Shown here: positions 16,707 through 23,711 of the stretch, piece by piece
Layout of the letters: every line of letters begins with the position of its first letter
Position numbering within the stretch: the first letter of the stretch is position 1
From: Prauserella marina
GTDB lineage: Bacteria > Actinomycetota > Actinomycetes > Mycobacteriales > Pseudonocardiaceae
Assembly (NCBI RefSeq): GCF_002240355.1
Contig: NZ_CP016353.1
Location: 6,787,919 to 6,851,918 of the forward strand
Reading direction: 5' to 3'
DNA length: 64,000 nucleotides
Position numbers and translations under genes: made by a program
Notes under the pieces: generated by a model
The model's database searches: none
The model's input: only the letters and a program-made list of their open reading frames with translations
Told to the model about the DNA's origin: nothing

Positions 16707-17348
16707 GTGCGGATCGGGATTTTGGGCACCGGAACCTTGGCCGTCGCGCTGGGCGCGGCATGGGCCCGCGCAGGCCACGAGGTGTTGGTGGGCGGGCGCT
16801 CATCGGACAGAGCGACGGCCGCGGCGACGCGGATGGGTGACCAAGCCAGGGCCGTGCCCCTAGCGGAGGCAGTAGCCGGGAGGGACGCCGTGCTGGTCGC
16901 CGTGACCTGGCAAGGACTACCGGACATCCTTCGCGCGGCAGGGGCGGCGGAGGGTTCGCTGGCCGGGACTCCACTGATCGACCCCACCAACGCCATCGAT
17001 TACAGCGTCGGCGAATTGCTCACCTCGGATGGAAGGGCGGCAGCCGAACATGTCGCCGAATGGGCACCAGGCGCTCAGGTGGTCAAGGCGTTCCATCTGT
17101 TCGCCGCCGATCAATGGAAAGAGGGTTCGGAGTCGGTGACGGTGGCACTGGCAGGCGATGACAAGAACGCACTGCGCGTCACCGCTGACCTGGTTCGTGA
17201 CGCCGGCGCGCTGCCCGCGGTTCTCGGCCCGTTGAGCCGCGCCAGGCAGCTGGAGGAAGTCGCCGGTTTCGTCATGGGACTCGCGTTGTCCGGTGTCGAC
17301 CCGAACTCGGCCATCCCGCGAGTACCGACACCGGCTACGACGTCCTGA
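16707..17348 (+). CDS. NADP-binding oxidoreductase (F420-dependent NADP reductase-like)
   Basis: The 213-residue product begins MRIGILGTGTLAVALGAAWA, a dinucleotide-binding Rossmann fold, with GGRSS after the second strand, a set-up suited to NADP phosphate. The blocks DAVLVAVTWQGL, GTPLIDPTNAIDY and VVKAFHLFAA match the family of NADPH:F420 oxidoreductases and related FNO-like proteins, and KAFN-type sequences are conserved there. A strict F420 role cannot be decided. Its pairing with HxlR suggests an inducible stress or detoxification function. Confidence 0.75.
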   Translation: MRIGILGTGTLAVALGAAWARAGHEVLVGGRSSDRATAAATRMGDQARAVPLAEAVAGRDAVLVAVTWQGLPDILRAAGAAEGSLAGTPLIDPTNAIDYSVGELLTSDGRAAAEHVAEWAPGAQVVKAFHLFAADQWKEGSESVTVALAGDDKNALRVTADLVRDAGALPAVLGPLSRARQLEEVAGFVMGLALSGVDPNSAIPRVPTPATTS

Positions 17349-17352
17349 GACC

Positions 17353-17715
17353 TCAGCCTGCCAATCGCCGTTGCGTCGCTGCCAGGTAGTCCCGCAGTGT
17401 CCGCCGGGACTGGACGAGTGTGTCGATCTGCTCGTCCAGTCCCGCGATGCGTTCGCGCAGCAGGTCGAGGGTCTCGGGGCAGGGCTCAAGCTCGGGAGCC
17501 GCGCCGCTGACGCACGGTTGGAGATACCCGATCTCCTGGGTCGACAGCCCGGCTTCGAGCAGTTTTCTGATCTGGGACACGGTCAGCACGGCGTCGTCGG
17601 CGTACTCGCGATAGCCGTTGCCCGCGCGCTCGGGGACCAGCAGGCCCTGCGCCTCGTAGTACCGAAGTTGGTGCGAGTTCACTCCGGTCCGCCGACTCAG
17701 CTCTCCGATCAACAA
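17353..17715 (-). CDS. MerR-family transcriptional regulator
   Basis: The 120-residue product starts LLIGELSRRTGVNSHQLRYYEAQGLL (start codon TTG at 17715, with AAGGGGA 7 bases upstream), the standard MerR helix-turn-helix plus wing. A long coiled-coil dimerisation helix (ETLDLLRERIAGLDEQIDTLVQSR, described in part) follows. Cys in LQPCVSG and LEPCPET could sense metals or redox agents, but the ligand is unknown. It is divergent from the imine-reductase-like gene. Confidence 0.88.
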   Translation of the reverse strand: MLIGELSRRTGVNSHQLRYYEAQGLLVPERAGNGYREYADDAVLTVSQIRKLLEAGLSTQEIGYLQPCVSGAAPELEPCPETLDLLRERIAGLDEQIDTLVQSRRTLRDYLAATQRRLAG

Positions 17716-17729
17716 GCGAATTCCCCTTG

Positions 17730-17751
17730 ACCTTGATACCGGTGTGAACGT
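17730..17751. promoter_or_regulatory. Candidate MerR operator in divergent promoter
   Basis: ACCTTGATA-CCGG-TGTGAACGT is an imperfect dyad centred on CCGG, between the MerR gene and the oxidoreductase it faces. MerR proteins bind dyads in elongated promoter spacers, and this one is the best symmetric sequence in the gap. Confidence 0.4.
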
Positions 17752-17787
17752 TGACGATTGTGCCACCGATCAACGAAGGAGCACATG

Positions 17788-18648
17788 ATGCGCACCGGCA
17801 CACCCGTCACGGTTCTCGGCCTCGGACTGATGGGCAGCGCCCTCGCCGGGGCGTTCCTGCGCGCGGGACACCCGACGACCGTGTGGAACCGCACTACGGC
17901 GAAAGCCGACGACCTCGTGGCCGGTGGAGCGACGCTCGCCGAGTCCCCGGCGGACGCGATTGCCGCAGCCCCGCTCGTGGTGGTCTGCGTTTCGGACTAC
18001 GACGCCGTCGCGGACGTCCTCAAGGGACCGCTCCACGGCAGGGTCGTCGTGAACCTGACCTCGGGTACGCCCTCGCGCGCCCGAGCACTCGCCGAGGAGG
18101 TGACGCGTCGCGGCGGCGACTACCTCGGCGGCGGGATCATGGCCGTCCCCGAGGCCGTCGGCACCGCCGACGCCGTCATCGCCTACAGCGGACCGCGATC
18201 GCTGTACGACGCCCATGGATCCACGCTGGGCAAGCTCGGCACCGGCCTCCATCTCGGCGACGATCCCGGTCTGTCCGCCACGCACGAGATGGGGACACTC
18301 ATCCTCATGTGGGGCATGCTCGACGGCTTCCTCAACGGTGCGGCGATCCTCGGCGCCGCCGGTGTTTCGGCGACGGCGTATCTCCCCATCGCACGGACCG
18401 CGATCGACACGGTGGCCGGCTGGCTGCCCGGCTACGCGCGGCAGGTGGACGACGGCGTTTATCCGCCAGACGACGGCACCGTCGACACCCACCTTGCCGC
18501 GATGGCACACGTGATCGAGGAGAGCGAAACACTCGGCATCAACACCGAACTGCCGCGGCTCGTCAAGGCATTGGCCGAACGAGCGGCAACCGAAGGGCAC
18601 GCTGCGAGCGGCTACCCGGCATTGGTGGAGCAGTTCCGCAAGCCGTGA
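17788..18648 (+). CDS. Imine-reductase-like NADP-dependent oxidoreductase
   Basis: The 286-residue protein belongs to the 3-hydroxyisobutyrate/6-phosphogluconate dehydrogenase fold. The N-terminal cofactor motif GLGLMGSALAGAFLRAGH is followed by TVWNRTTAK, which favours NADPH. The segments PLVVVCVSDYDAV and NLTSGTPSRARAL, and the all-helical C-terminal half, fit actinobacterial imine reductases. The physiological substrate is unknown. I choose ATG 17788 (7 bases after GAAGGAG) over the adjacent ATG 17785. The MerR gene faces it across a short divergent promoter. Confidence 0.8.
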   Translation: MRTGTPVTVLGLGLMGSALAGAFLRAGHPTTVWNRTTAKADDLVAGGATLAESPADAIAAAPLVVVCVSDYDAVADVLKGPLHGRVVVNLTSGTPSRARALAEEVTRRGGDYLGGGIMAVPEAVGTADAVIAYSGPRSLYDAHGSTLGKLGTGLHLGDDPGLSATHEMGTLILMWGMLDGFLNGAAILGAAGVSATAYLPIARTAIDTVAGWLPGYARQVDDGVYPPDDGTVDTHLAAMAHVIEESETLGINTELPRLVKALAERAATEGHAASGYPALVEQFRKP

Positions 18649-18761
18649 GCCGAACTCGTCGAAAGAAAAACCGGCGGCGGTGTCGGATCGGGGCGGGGCT
18701 GTTCGTGGAGAGGGTGAGAAGCGTCCGCGAGGGGCGCCCCGATCGGGCAGGAGCCGTGAAC

Positions 18762-19367
18762 ATGAAGCTGACGACCGTGACCAACTTGTCCGTCGACGGT
18801 GTGATGCAGGGATGCGGTGGGCAGAACGAGGACCGCAGGGGCGGGTTCGGGCGCGGCGGGTGGGCGCTGCCGCTGTTCGACGAGGAAGCCGAGACGTGGC
18901 TCGGCCAGATCTATCAGCGTGCCGACACGTTCCTTTTCGGACGGCGGACCTACGAGATCTTCGCCGGGTCCTGGGGAGTGATGGAAGATCCGAGCAGCAG
19001 CCCCATCGGGTCGTCCTTGAAGGCACGGCCCAAGTACGTCGCCTCGACCACGCTCACCGCCCCGCGGTGGACGGGCACGACCGTCCTCTCCGGTGACGTC
19101 GCGGCCGGTATCCGCGACCTCAAGGCCGAGCAGGAGGGTGAACTACAGGTCCATGGCAGCGGCCAACTGGTCCGCTGGCTGTTCGACAACGACCTTGTCG
19201 ACGAGATCACGCTGCTCACCTATCCCGTGCTCGTCGGGCAGGGCACGCGGCTGTTCCCCGAATCGGGCCCGGATACGGCGCTCGACCTGGTCGGCTCGCG
19301 AACGACCTCGCAGGGGGTAACGTTCCAGGTCTACCGGCCCGGCGGGCGCCCGAGGTACGCGGCCTGA
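18762..19367 (+). CDS. Dihydrofolate reductase-like protein (RibD C-terminal domain)
   Basis: The 201-residue protein starts MKLTTVTNLSVDGVMQG and has the RibD/DHFR-like blocks ADTFLFGRRTYEIFAGSWG, GELQVHGSGQLVRWLFDNDLVDEI (described in part), LLTYPVLVGQGTRLF and VTFQVYRP. Such stand-alone reductases accompany YCII/DGPF proteins and ECF sigma factors in many actinobacteria, but their substrates are unknown. A GGAG site lies 9 bases before the ATG. The YCII gene follows after 23 bp, so these three genes probably form one operon. Confidence 0.85.
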   Translation: MKLTTVTNLSVDGVMQGCGGQNEDRRGGFGRGGWALPLFDEEAETWLGQIYQRADTFLFGRRTYEIFAGSWGVMEDPSSSPIGSSLKARPKYVASTTLTAPRWTGTTVLSGDVAAGIRDLKAEQEGELQVHGSGQLVRWLFDNDLVDEITLLTYPVLVGQGTRLFPESGPDTALDLVGSRTTSQGVTFQVYRPGGRPRYAA

Positions 19368-19390
19368 GGTGCGAGAGGAATTGACCGGAG

Positions 19391-19714
19391 ATGCAGTATC
19401 TGGTTTCCGTGATCGACGACAAGACCGGCTCGGCCACCCCGTCCGAGATGGCCGCGATCAATGCGTTCAACGACCGGCTCGTCGCAGAAGGACACTGGGT
19501 CTTCGCAGGCGGCCTCAACGCGCCAAACACGGCCACGGTGATCGACAACAGGGAAGGGGAGCCGATGTTCACCGACGGTCCTTTCCTTGAGTCGAAGGAG
19601 TACCTTGCCGGCTTCTGGGTCATCGAGGCCCCCGACCTCGACGTGGCGCTCAAGCTCGCCGCCGAGGGCGCCAAGCACTGCAACCGGAGGGTCGAGGTGC
19701 GGCCGTTCCTGTGA
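19391..19714 (+). CDS. YCII-related (DGPF) protein
   Basis: This 107-residue YCII-fold protein has the signature TDGPFLESKEYLAGFWVIEA (the DGPF motif) and MQYLVSVIDD at the start. DGPF proteins are the conserved partners of ECF42 sigma factors, and their exact biochemical role is unresolved. The stop overlaps the start of the sigma gene by 4 bases (GTGA), implying coupled translation. Confidence 0.88.
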   Translation: MQYLVSVIDDKTGSATPSEMAAINAFNDRLVAEGHWVFAGGLNAPNTATVIDNREGEPMFTDGPFLESKEYLAGFWVIEAPDLDVALKLAAEGAKHCNRRVEVRPFL

Positions 19715-20940
19715 GCGCGGTCGGTGCCCGCGAGGCGGTCGCACTCGCCCATCGGGCGGAGTGGGCCCGCCTGGTCGCTGCGCTGACCAGGCGTTTCGGC
19801 GATCTCGACATCGCGGAGGAGGCGGCGGCCGAGACGTTCGCGACCGCCGTCGAACGGTGGTCGGCCGACGGCGTGCCTCCCAACCCCGCTGCTTGGCTGA
19901 CCACTACCGCCGTTCGCAAAGCCATCGACCGGATCCGGCGGGAGAGCAAGCGCGAGGACAAGCACAGGGAGGCGCGCCTCGTGCAGGACGACGATCAGCA
20001 CGAGCCGCGCGGGGCCATCGACGACGAGCGGCTGCGACTGATCTTCACCTGCTGTCACCCCGCACTGGCGATGGAAGTCCGGGTCGCGCTGACCCTGCGC
20101 ATGATCGGCGGGCTGACCGTGTCCGAGATCGCCAGCACCTTCCTTGTGCACGAAGCCACCATGGGGCAGCGGATCACCCGCGCGAAGGCCAAGATCAAAG
20201 CGACCCGAATCCCTTACCGGGTGCCATCAGCGGAGGACCTTCCACGACGCGTTTCCGGCGTTCTGGCCGTCCTCTTTCTCATCTTCAACGAGGGCTACCT
20301 CGCGACCGGCTCCGGCACCGACCCCGTGCGCGACGAACTGACCGCCGAGGCGATCCGGCTGACTCGGCTGCTCCATACCCTCATGCCCGACGACGGTGAG
20401 GTGGTGGGACTGCTGGCGCTGATGCTGCTCACCGAAGCTCGCCGAGAGGTCAGAGTCTCGCCGAGCGGCGAACTGGTTCCCCTCGGCGAACAGGATCGGC
20501 AAGCCTGGAACTCGGAACTGATCGCCGAGGGGCATCGGCTGGTTCGTCGGCGCCTGGCCACCGGAATGGCGCCTGGTCGCTACCAGATCCTCGCGGCGAT
20601 CAACGCCGTGCACACCTCGGCACACGACGTCGCCGACACCGACTGGTCACAGGTCGTCGCCCTCTACGACCTGCTCGTCCGCCTCGACCCCTCGCCGATC
20701 GTCGCCCTCAACCGGGCCATCGCGGTCGCCGAACTCGACGGCGCCGAAGTGGGGCTGGCGATCGTCGACCGGCTTGAGGACGAGCTCGGCGAGTATCACG
20801 CCTACCACGCGGCCCGCGCCGAACTGCTACGCCGACTTGGCCGCCGCCAGAACGCGCGTTCGGCGTACGACAAGGCCATCGAGCTGGCAGGCAACACTGC
20901 CGAAACCGCCTACCTGACCCGCCGTCGCGATCAGGCGTAA
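19711..20940 (+). CDS. ECF42-type RNA polymerase sigma factor with C-terminal extension
   Basis: The 409-residue protein has sigma region 2 (AEWARLVAALTRRFGDLDIAEEAAAETFATAVERW, in part) and region 4 (LTLRMIGGLTVSEIASTFLVHEATMGQRI, in part). They are followed by an unusually long C-terminal domain (about residues 180-409) with FLIFNEGYLAT, LLTEARREVR and TPR-like helices near the end. That domain, and the upstream DGPF gene, mark the ECF42 group, which lacks a classical anti-sigma factor and is thought to be controlled by its own extension. Targets usually include the local DGPF operon. Confidence 0.9.
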   Translation: MSAVGAREAVALAHRAEWARLVAALTRRFGDLDIAEEAAAETFATAVERWSADGVPPNPAAWLTTTAVRKAIDRIRRESKREDKHREARLVQDDDQHEPRGAIDDERLRLIFTCCHPALAMEVRVALTLRMIGGLTVSEIASTFLVHEATMGQRITRAKAKIKATRIPYRVPSAEDLPRRVSGVLAVLFLIFNEGYLATGSGTDPVRDELTAEAIRLTRLLHTLMPDDGEVVGLLALMLLTEARREVRVSPSGELVPLGEQDRQAWNSELIAEGHRLVRRRLATGMAPGRYQILAAINAVHTSAHDVADTDWSQVVALYDLLVRLDPSPIVALNRAIAVAELDGAEVGLAIVDRLEDELGEYHAYHAARAELLRRLGRRQNARSAYDKAIELAGNTAETAYLTRRRDQA

Positions 20941-20953
20941 TGACCGGTGCGGA

Positions 20954-21415
20954 TCAGTCGAGACAAAATTCGTTGCCCTCCGGATCGGCCATGATGATGT
21001 GACCACCGCCGAAAGGTGGCTCCGGCTCGTAGCGGCGCACCCGCTTCGCGCCGAGCGCGACGAGCCGCTCGCACTCGGCCTCCAGCCGGGCCATCCTTTC
21101 CTCGCCCTCCAGTCCCGGCGCCGCGCGGACGTCGAGGTGGACGCGATTCTTGGCGACCTTTCCCTCCGGAACCTGCTGAAAGAACAACCGGGGACCTCGG
21201 CCTTCCGGGTCCTCGACGGCCGATCTCGTATTGCGTTCCTCCTCGGGCACGCCGACTCTGGCAAGGAACTCGTCCCATGCGGCGAGCGGGTCAGCGCCTT
21301 CCGGCAGGTCGGCCCCCGGCGGGCCGGGATGAACGTAGCCAAGCGTGTCGCGCCAGAACATCGAGAGCGCTCTCGGGTTGTGAGCGTCGAAAGTGATCTG
21401 GACTTGACGGCTCAT
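20954..21415 (-). CDS. VOC (glyoxalase/bleomycin-resistance fold) protein
   Basis: The 153-residue product is a glyoxalase-like VOC protein, starting VQITFDAHNPRALSMFWRDTLGY and ending HIIMADPEGNEFCLD. Candidate metal ligands are His in VQITFDAHN or NRVHLDVR and Glu in GNEFC. Such proteins bind or modify small molecules; the substrate is unknown. It converges on the ECF42 gene. Confidence 0.85.
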   Translation of the reverse strand: MSRQVQITFDAHNPRALSMFWRDTLGYVHPGPPGADLPEGADPLAAWDEFLARVGVPEEERNTRSAVEDPEGRGPRLFFQQVPEGKVAKNRVHLDVRAAPGLEGEERMARLEAECERLVALGAKRVRRYEPEPPFGGGHIIMADPEGNEFCLD

Positions 21416-21476
21416 CGGGCCACTCCGTTCGTCACCGGGAAAGGTAATTCCGTATCGGCAAACCGCGTCGCGGACG

Positions 21477-21848
21477 TTACGGGATCACGAGCCCCGCCTC
21501 GCGCAACTTCTCCTCGACCCGCAGCCGCTCGACCTCGCGTTCGATTCCCCGTGGCACGCTGTCGAGCTGGTGCGTGATCTCGACGGCCGAACACGCCTGG
21601 GCGAGCAGAGCGTCATATGCCTCACTGGTCGCTCTCCGCCGGACGACAGGAGCATCGGGAGCAAGGCGTTGCAATGCCGCGTGTACTCGCCGCAGGTCGG
21701 CTGCCAGCTTTTCGACCGGGATGCCCGGCGCGACGGGCATCCTGCGACGAGCCATGCGCTCCACCAGCCTCGGCAGTTTGAGGACGAGCGCGAAGACCAC
21801 CGTCGGCCCGACAACGACACCGAGGTAGATCAGGATGTTCCCGACCAT
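21477..21848 (-). CDS. Small membrane-anchored protein of unknown function
   Basis: The 123-residue protein has one N-terminal hydrophobic helix (ILIYLGVVVGPTVVFALVL, residues 5-23), then a basic segment (RMARRRMP) and a cytoplasmic helical domain rich in Arg and Glu (RRVHAALQRL, REVERLRVEEKLREAG). I do not recognise a named domain, though similar one-helix proteins are common in actinobacteria. Confidence 0.6.
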   Translation of the reverse strand: MVGNILIYLGVVVGPTVVFALVLKLPRLVERMARRRMPVAPGIPVEKLAADLRRVHAALQRLAPDAPVVRRRATSEAYDALLAQACSAVEITHQLDSVPRGIEREVERLRVEEKLREAGLVIP

Positions 21849-21898
21849 GCTCCATAGTAGGCATGTCGTGGCACGTCACGGCAACATCGGAAGCGGGC

Positions 21899-22342
21899 TC
21901 AGCCAAGTCGCGAGTAGGACCTGACGAACCTGGTCAGCAGATCGGCGAAGCACGAACGTTCCTCGTCGGCCCAATCGGCCGTCGCCTCGGCGAACACGGC
22001 ACGGCGGAACTCGTGCGTGTGCCTGAGATGTCGCCTCCCCGACTCCGTCAGCCGCAGCAGGACCCGCCTGCCGTCTCCTTGGTCGGCCTCCCTGACAAGC
22101 AGGTCCTTTCCGACAGCATGAGCGACGAGCCTGCTCGCTCGCGGCTGGTCGACATTCATGGCGTCGGTGACGTCCGCGATCGAGCACGGCTCACCCGCTT
22201 CGACCACGTCGAGCAACGCGTAGAGCGTGGGATCCAACGACGGCCCCGATCGTTCTCGCGCCATTCGGTTGAGCCGTCCACGGTTCTGGCTGCGACGGAT
22301 CTCGACCATGGCCTTTTCGATGGCGTCCAGCGGGTCAGTCAT
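21899..22342 (-). CDS. MarR-family transcriptional regulator
   Basis: The 147-residue winged-helix protein has the MarR pattern: SIADVTDAMNVDQPRASRLVAHAVGKDLLVREADQGDGRRVLLRLTESGRRHL (described in part), with dimerisation helices at both ends. I start at ATG 22342 (MTDPLDAIEKAM), because the upstream in-frame extension would run through a palindromic operator. It faces a second MarR gene, so the two probably share regulatory DNA. Confidence 0.88.
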   Translation of the reverse strand: MTDPLDAIEKAMVEIRRSQNRGRLNRMARERSGPSLDPTLYALLDVVEAGEPCSIADVTDAMNVDQPRASRLVAHAVGKDLLVREADQGDGRRVLLRLTESGRRHLRHTHEFRRAVFAEATADWADEERSCFADLLTRFVRSYSRLG

Positions 22343-22355
22343 GCATGCTATTTTA

Positions 22356-22365
22356 CATTTAAATG
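22356..22365. promoter_or_regulatory. Candidate MarR operator in the 43-bp divergent gap
   Basis: CATTTAAATG is a perfect 10-bp palindrome inside an AT-rich patch (flanks TTTTA and CTTTA) between two divergent MarR genes. AT-rich palindromes are typical for this family. Confidence 0.45.
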
Positions 22366-22385
22366 CTTTACTACATGGAGTTGTG

Positions 22386-22802
22386 ATGACCGAACCCGCG
22401 TTGACCAAACCCCTAGGCTACTGGCTGCGACACCTGCACGAACTGCTCGAATCGAGCTTCACCGCCACGCTCGGCGCCGAAGGACTCACCCGAAGGCACT
22501 GGCAGGTCCTCAATGTGCTCGCCGAAAACCCGTCCGGCGACATCGATCGCGAACTCGCCCCCTTCCTCGACGCCGATACGCCCACCTTCACGCCACTACT
22601 GACGGACCTCGCAGGGAGAGGATGGGCGCACGAAGGGGCACCTTCCGGGCTCACCGCACTCGGCCGTACCGAACACGCCAGGATCAGCGCCGAGGTAGCC
22701 GACATCCGACGAAAGGCCACGGAGGGCATCAGCGACGAGCGATACCTCGACACCGTCCACACCTTGAGCAGAATGGCGGCGAATCTGGGCGGCGAGGAAT
22801 AA
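22386..22802 (+). CDS. MarR-family transcriptional regulator
   Basis: The 138-residue protein reads LGYWLRHLHELLESSFTATLGAEGLTRRHWQVLNVLAENPSGD (described in part), the dimerisation helix and first MarR helices, followed by a shortened wing (GWAHEGAPSGLTALGR). A LigB-type dioxygenase gene follows 58 bp downstream with a strong palindrome in between; this suggests the regulator controls that gene. Confidence 0.85.
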   Translation: MTEPALTKPLGYWLRHLHELLESSFTATLGAEGLTRRHWQVLNVLAENPSGDIDRELAPFLDADTPTFTPLLTDLAGRGWAHEGAPSGLTALGRTEHARISAEVADIRRKATEGISDERYLDTVHTLSRMAANLGGEE

Positions 22803-22835
22803 CCAGCCGGGTCCTGTCGTCTCTCATACTACTAG

Positions 22836-22849
22836 TTGAAGATTCAACA
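22836..22849. promoter_or_regulatory. Candidate MarR operator before the dioxygenase gene
   Basis: GTTGAA-GA-TTCAAC is a perfect inverted repeat ending 11 bp before the dioxygenase start codon. Its symmetry and place are those of a MarR-type repressor site overlapping promoter or leader. Confidence 0.5.
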
Positions 22850-22860
22850 TTGGAGTGACG

Positions 22861-23658
22861 ATGACGGGTTCCGGAGCGACCACGCCGTCCATGCCGGTTC
22901 TGTACCTGAGCCACGGCGCGCCACCGCTCGCCGACGACGCGACCTGGACGCGCCAGCTCGCCGATTGGTCGGCAAACCTGCCCCGACCCACGGCGATCCT
23001 CGTCGTTTCGGCCCATTGGGAAGAAGCACCGCTGACCATCGGGGCAACGACCACGGTCCCACTCGTCTACGACTTCTGGGGATTCCCCGAACGCTTCTAC
23101 CAGGTCCGGTACTCCTCGCCAGGCTCTCCGGAACTGGCCGCGAAAGTGCGGGCACTACTGCGAAACTCGCGGACTCCCGTCCACGACGCACCCGACCGCG
23201 GGCTCGACCACGGGGCGTACGTACCGCTCGTCGAGATGTTCCCCGAGGCCGACGTCCCCGTACTCCAGATCTCGATGCCTTCGCTCGACCCAACGGAACT
23301 GTTCCAGCTCGGCGAAAAGCTCGCACCGCTGAGGGACGAAGGCGTCCTGATCGTCGGAAGCGGGTTCTTCACCCACAACCTGCGAGCCATGCGCACGGTC
23401 AGCGGAGTGGACGGCACACCACCGAACTGGTCGAGCGAGTTCGACCAGTGGGGCGCCGAGACGCTCGGCGTCGGCGACGTCGACTCGATCCTCGATTTCC
23501 AGCGCACGGCACCGGGTGCCGCGATCGCGCATCCACGGATCGAGCACTTCGCTCCGCTGTTCGTCTCACTCGGCGCGGGTGCGGACACCGCCACGCCACG
23601 CACGATGATCGACGGCTACTGGTTCGGCCTCGCCAAACGTTCCGTCCAACTCGGTTGA
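22861..23658 (+). CDS. LigB-type (DODA-like) extradiol dioxygenase
   Basis: The 265-residue protein belongs to the class III extradiol dioxygenase superfamily related to 4,5-DOPA dioxygenase. Metal-site segments are visible: LYLSHGAPPL (His), SAHWEE (His), LDHGAYVPL (His) and FFTHNLRAM. It is cytosolic and uses non-heme iron or zinc to open catechol-like rings; the natural substrate is unknown. I choose ATG 22861, five bases after a GGAG site. The adjacent MarR regulator and palindrome suggest induction by a phenolic or electrophilic compound. Confidence 0.85.
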   Translation: MTGSGATTPSMPVLYLSHGAPPLADDATWTRQLADWSANLPRPTAILVVSAHWEEAPLTIGATTTVPLVYDFWGFPERFYQVRYSSPGSPELAAKVRALLRNSRTPVHDAPDRGLDHGAYVPLVEMFPEADVPVLQISMPSLDPTELFQLGEKLAPLRDEGVLIVGSGFFTHNLRAMRTVSGVDGTPPNWSSEFDQWGAETLGVGDVDSILDFQRTAPGAAIAHPRIEHFAPLFVSLGAGADTATPRTMIDGYWFGLAKRSVQLG

Positions 23659-23661
23659 CCA

Positions 23662-23698
23662 CCTTGCCATGGCCGACGCCGTTGTCGCCATGGCAAGG
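23662..23698. terminator. Bidirectional hairpin terminator
   Basis: CCTTGCCATGGC and GCCATGGCAAGG form a perfect 12-bp stem around a 13-base loop between the convergent dioxygenase and repeat-protein genes. Confidence 0.75.
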
Positions 23699-23711
23699 CG
23701 AATCCGGTCGG

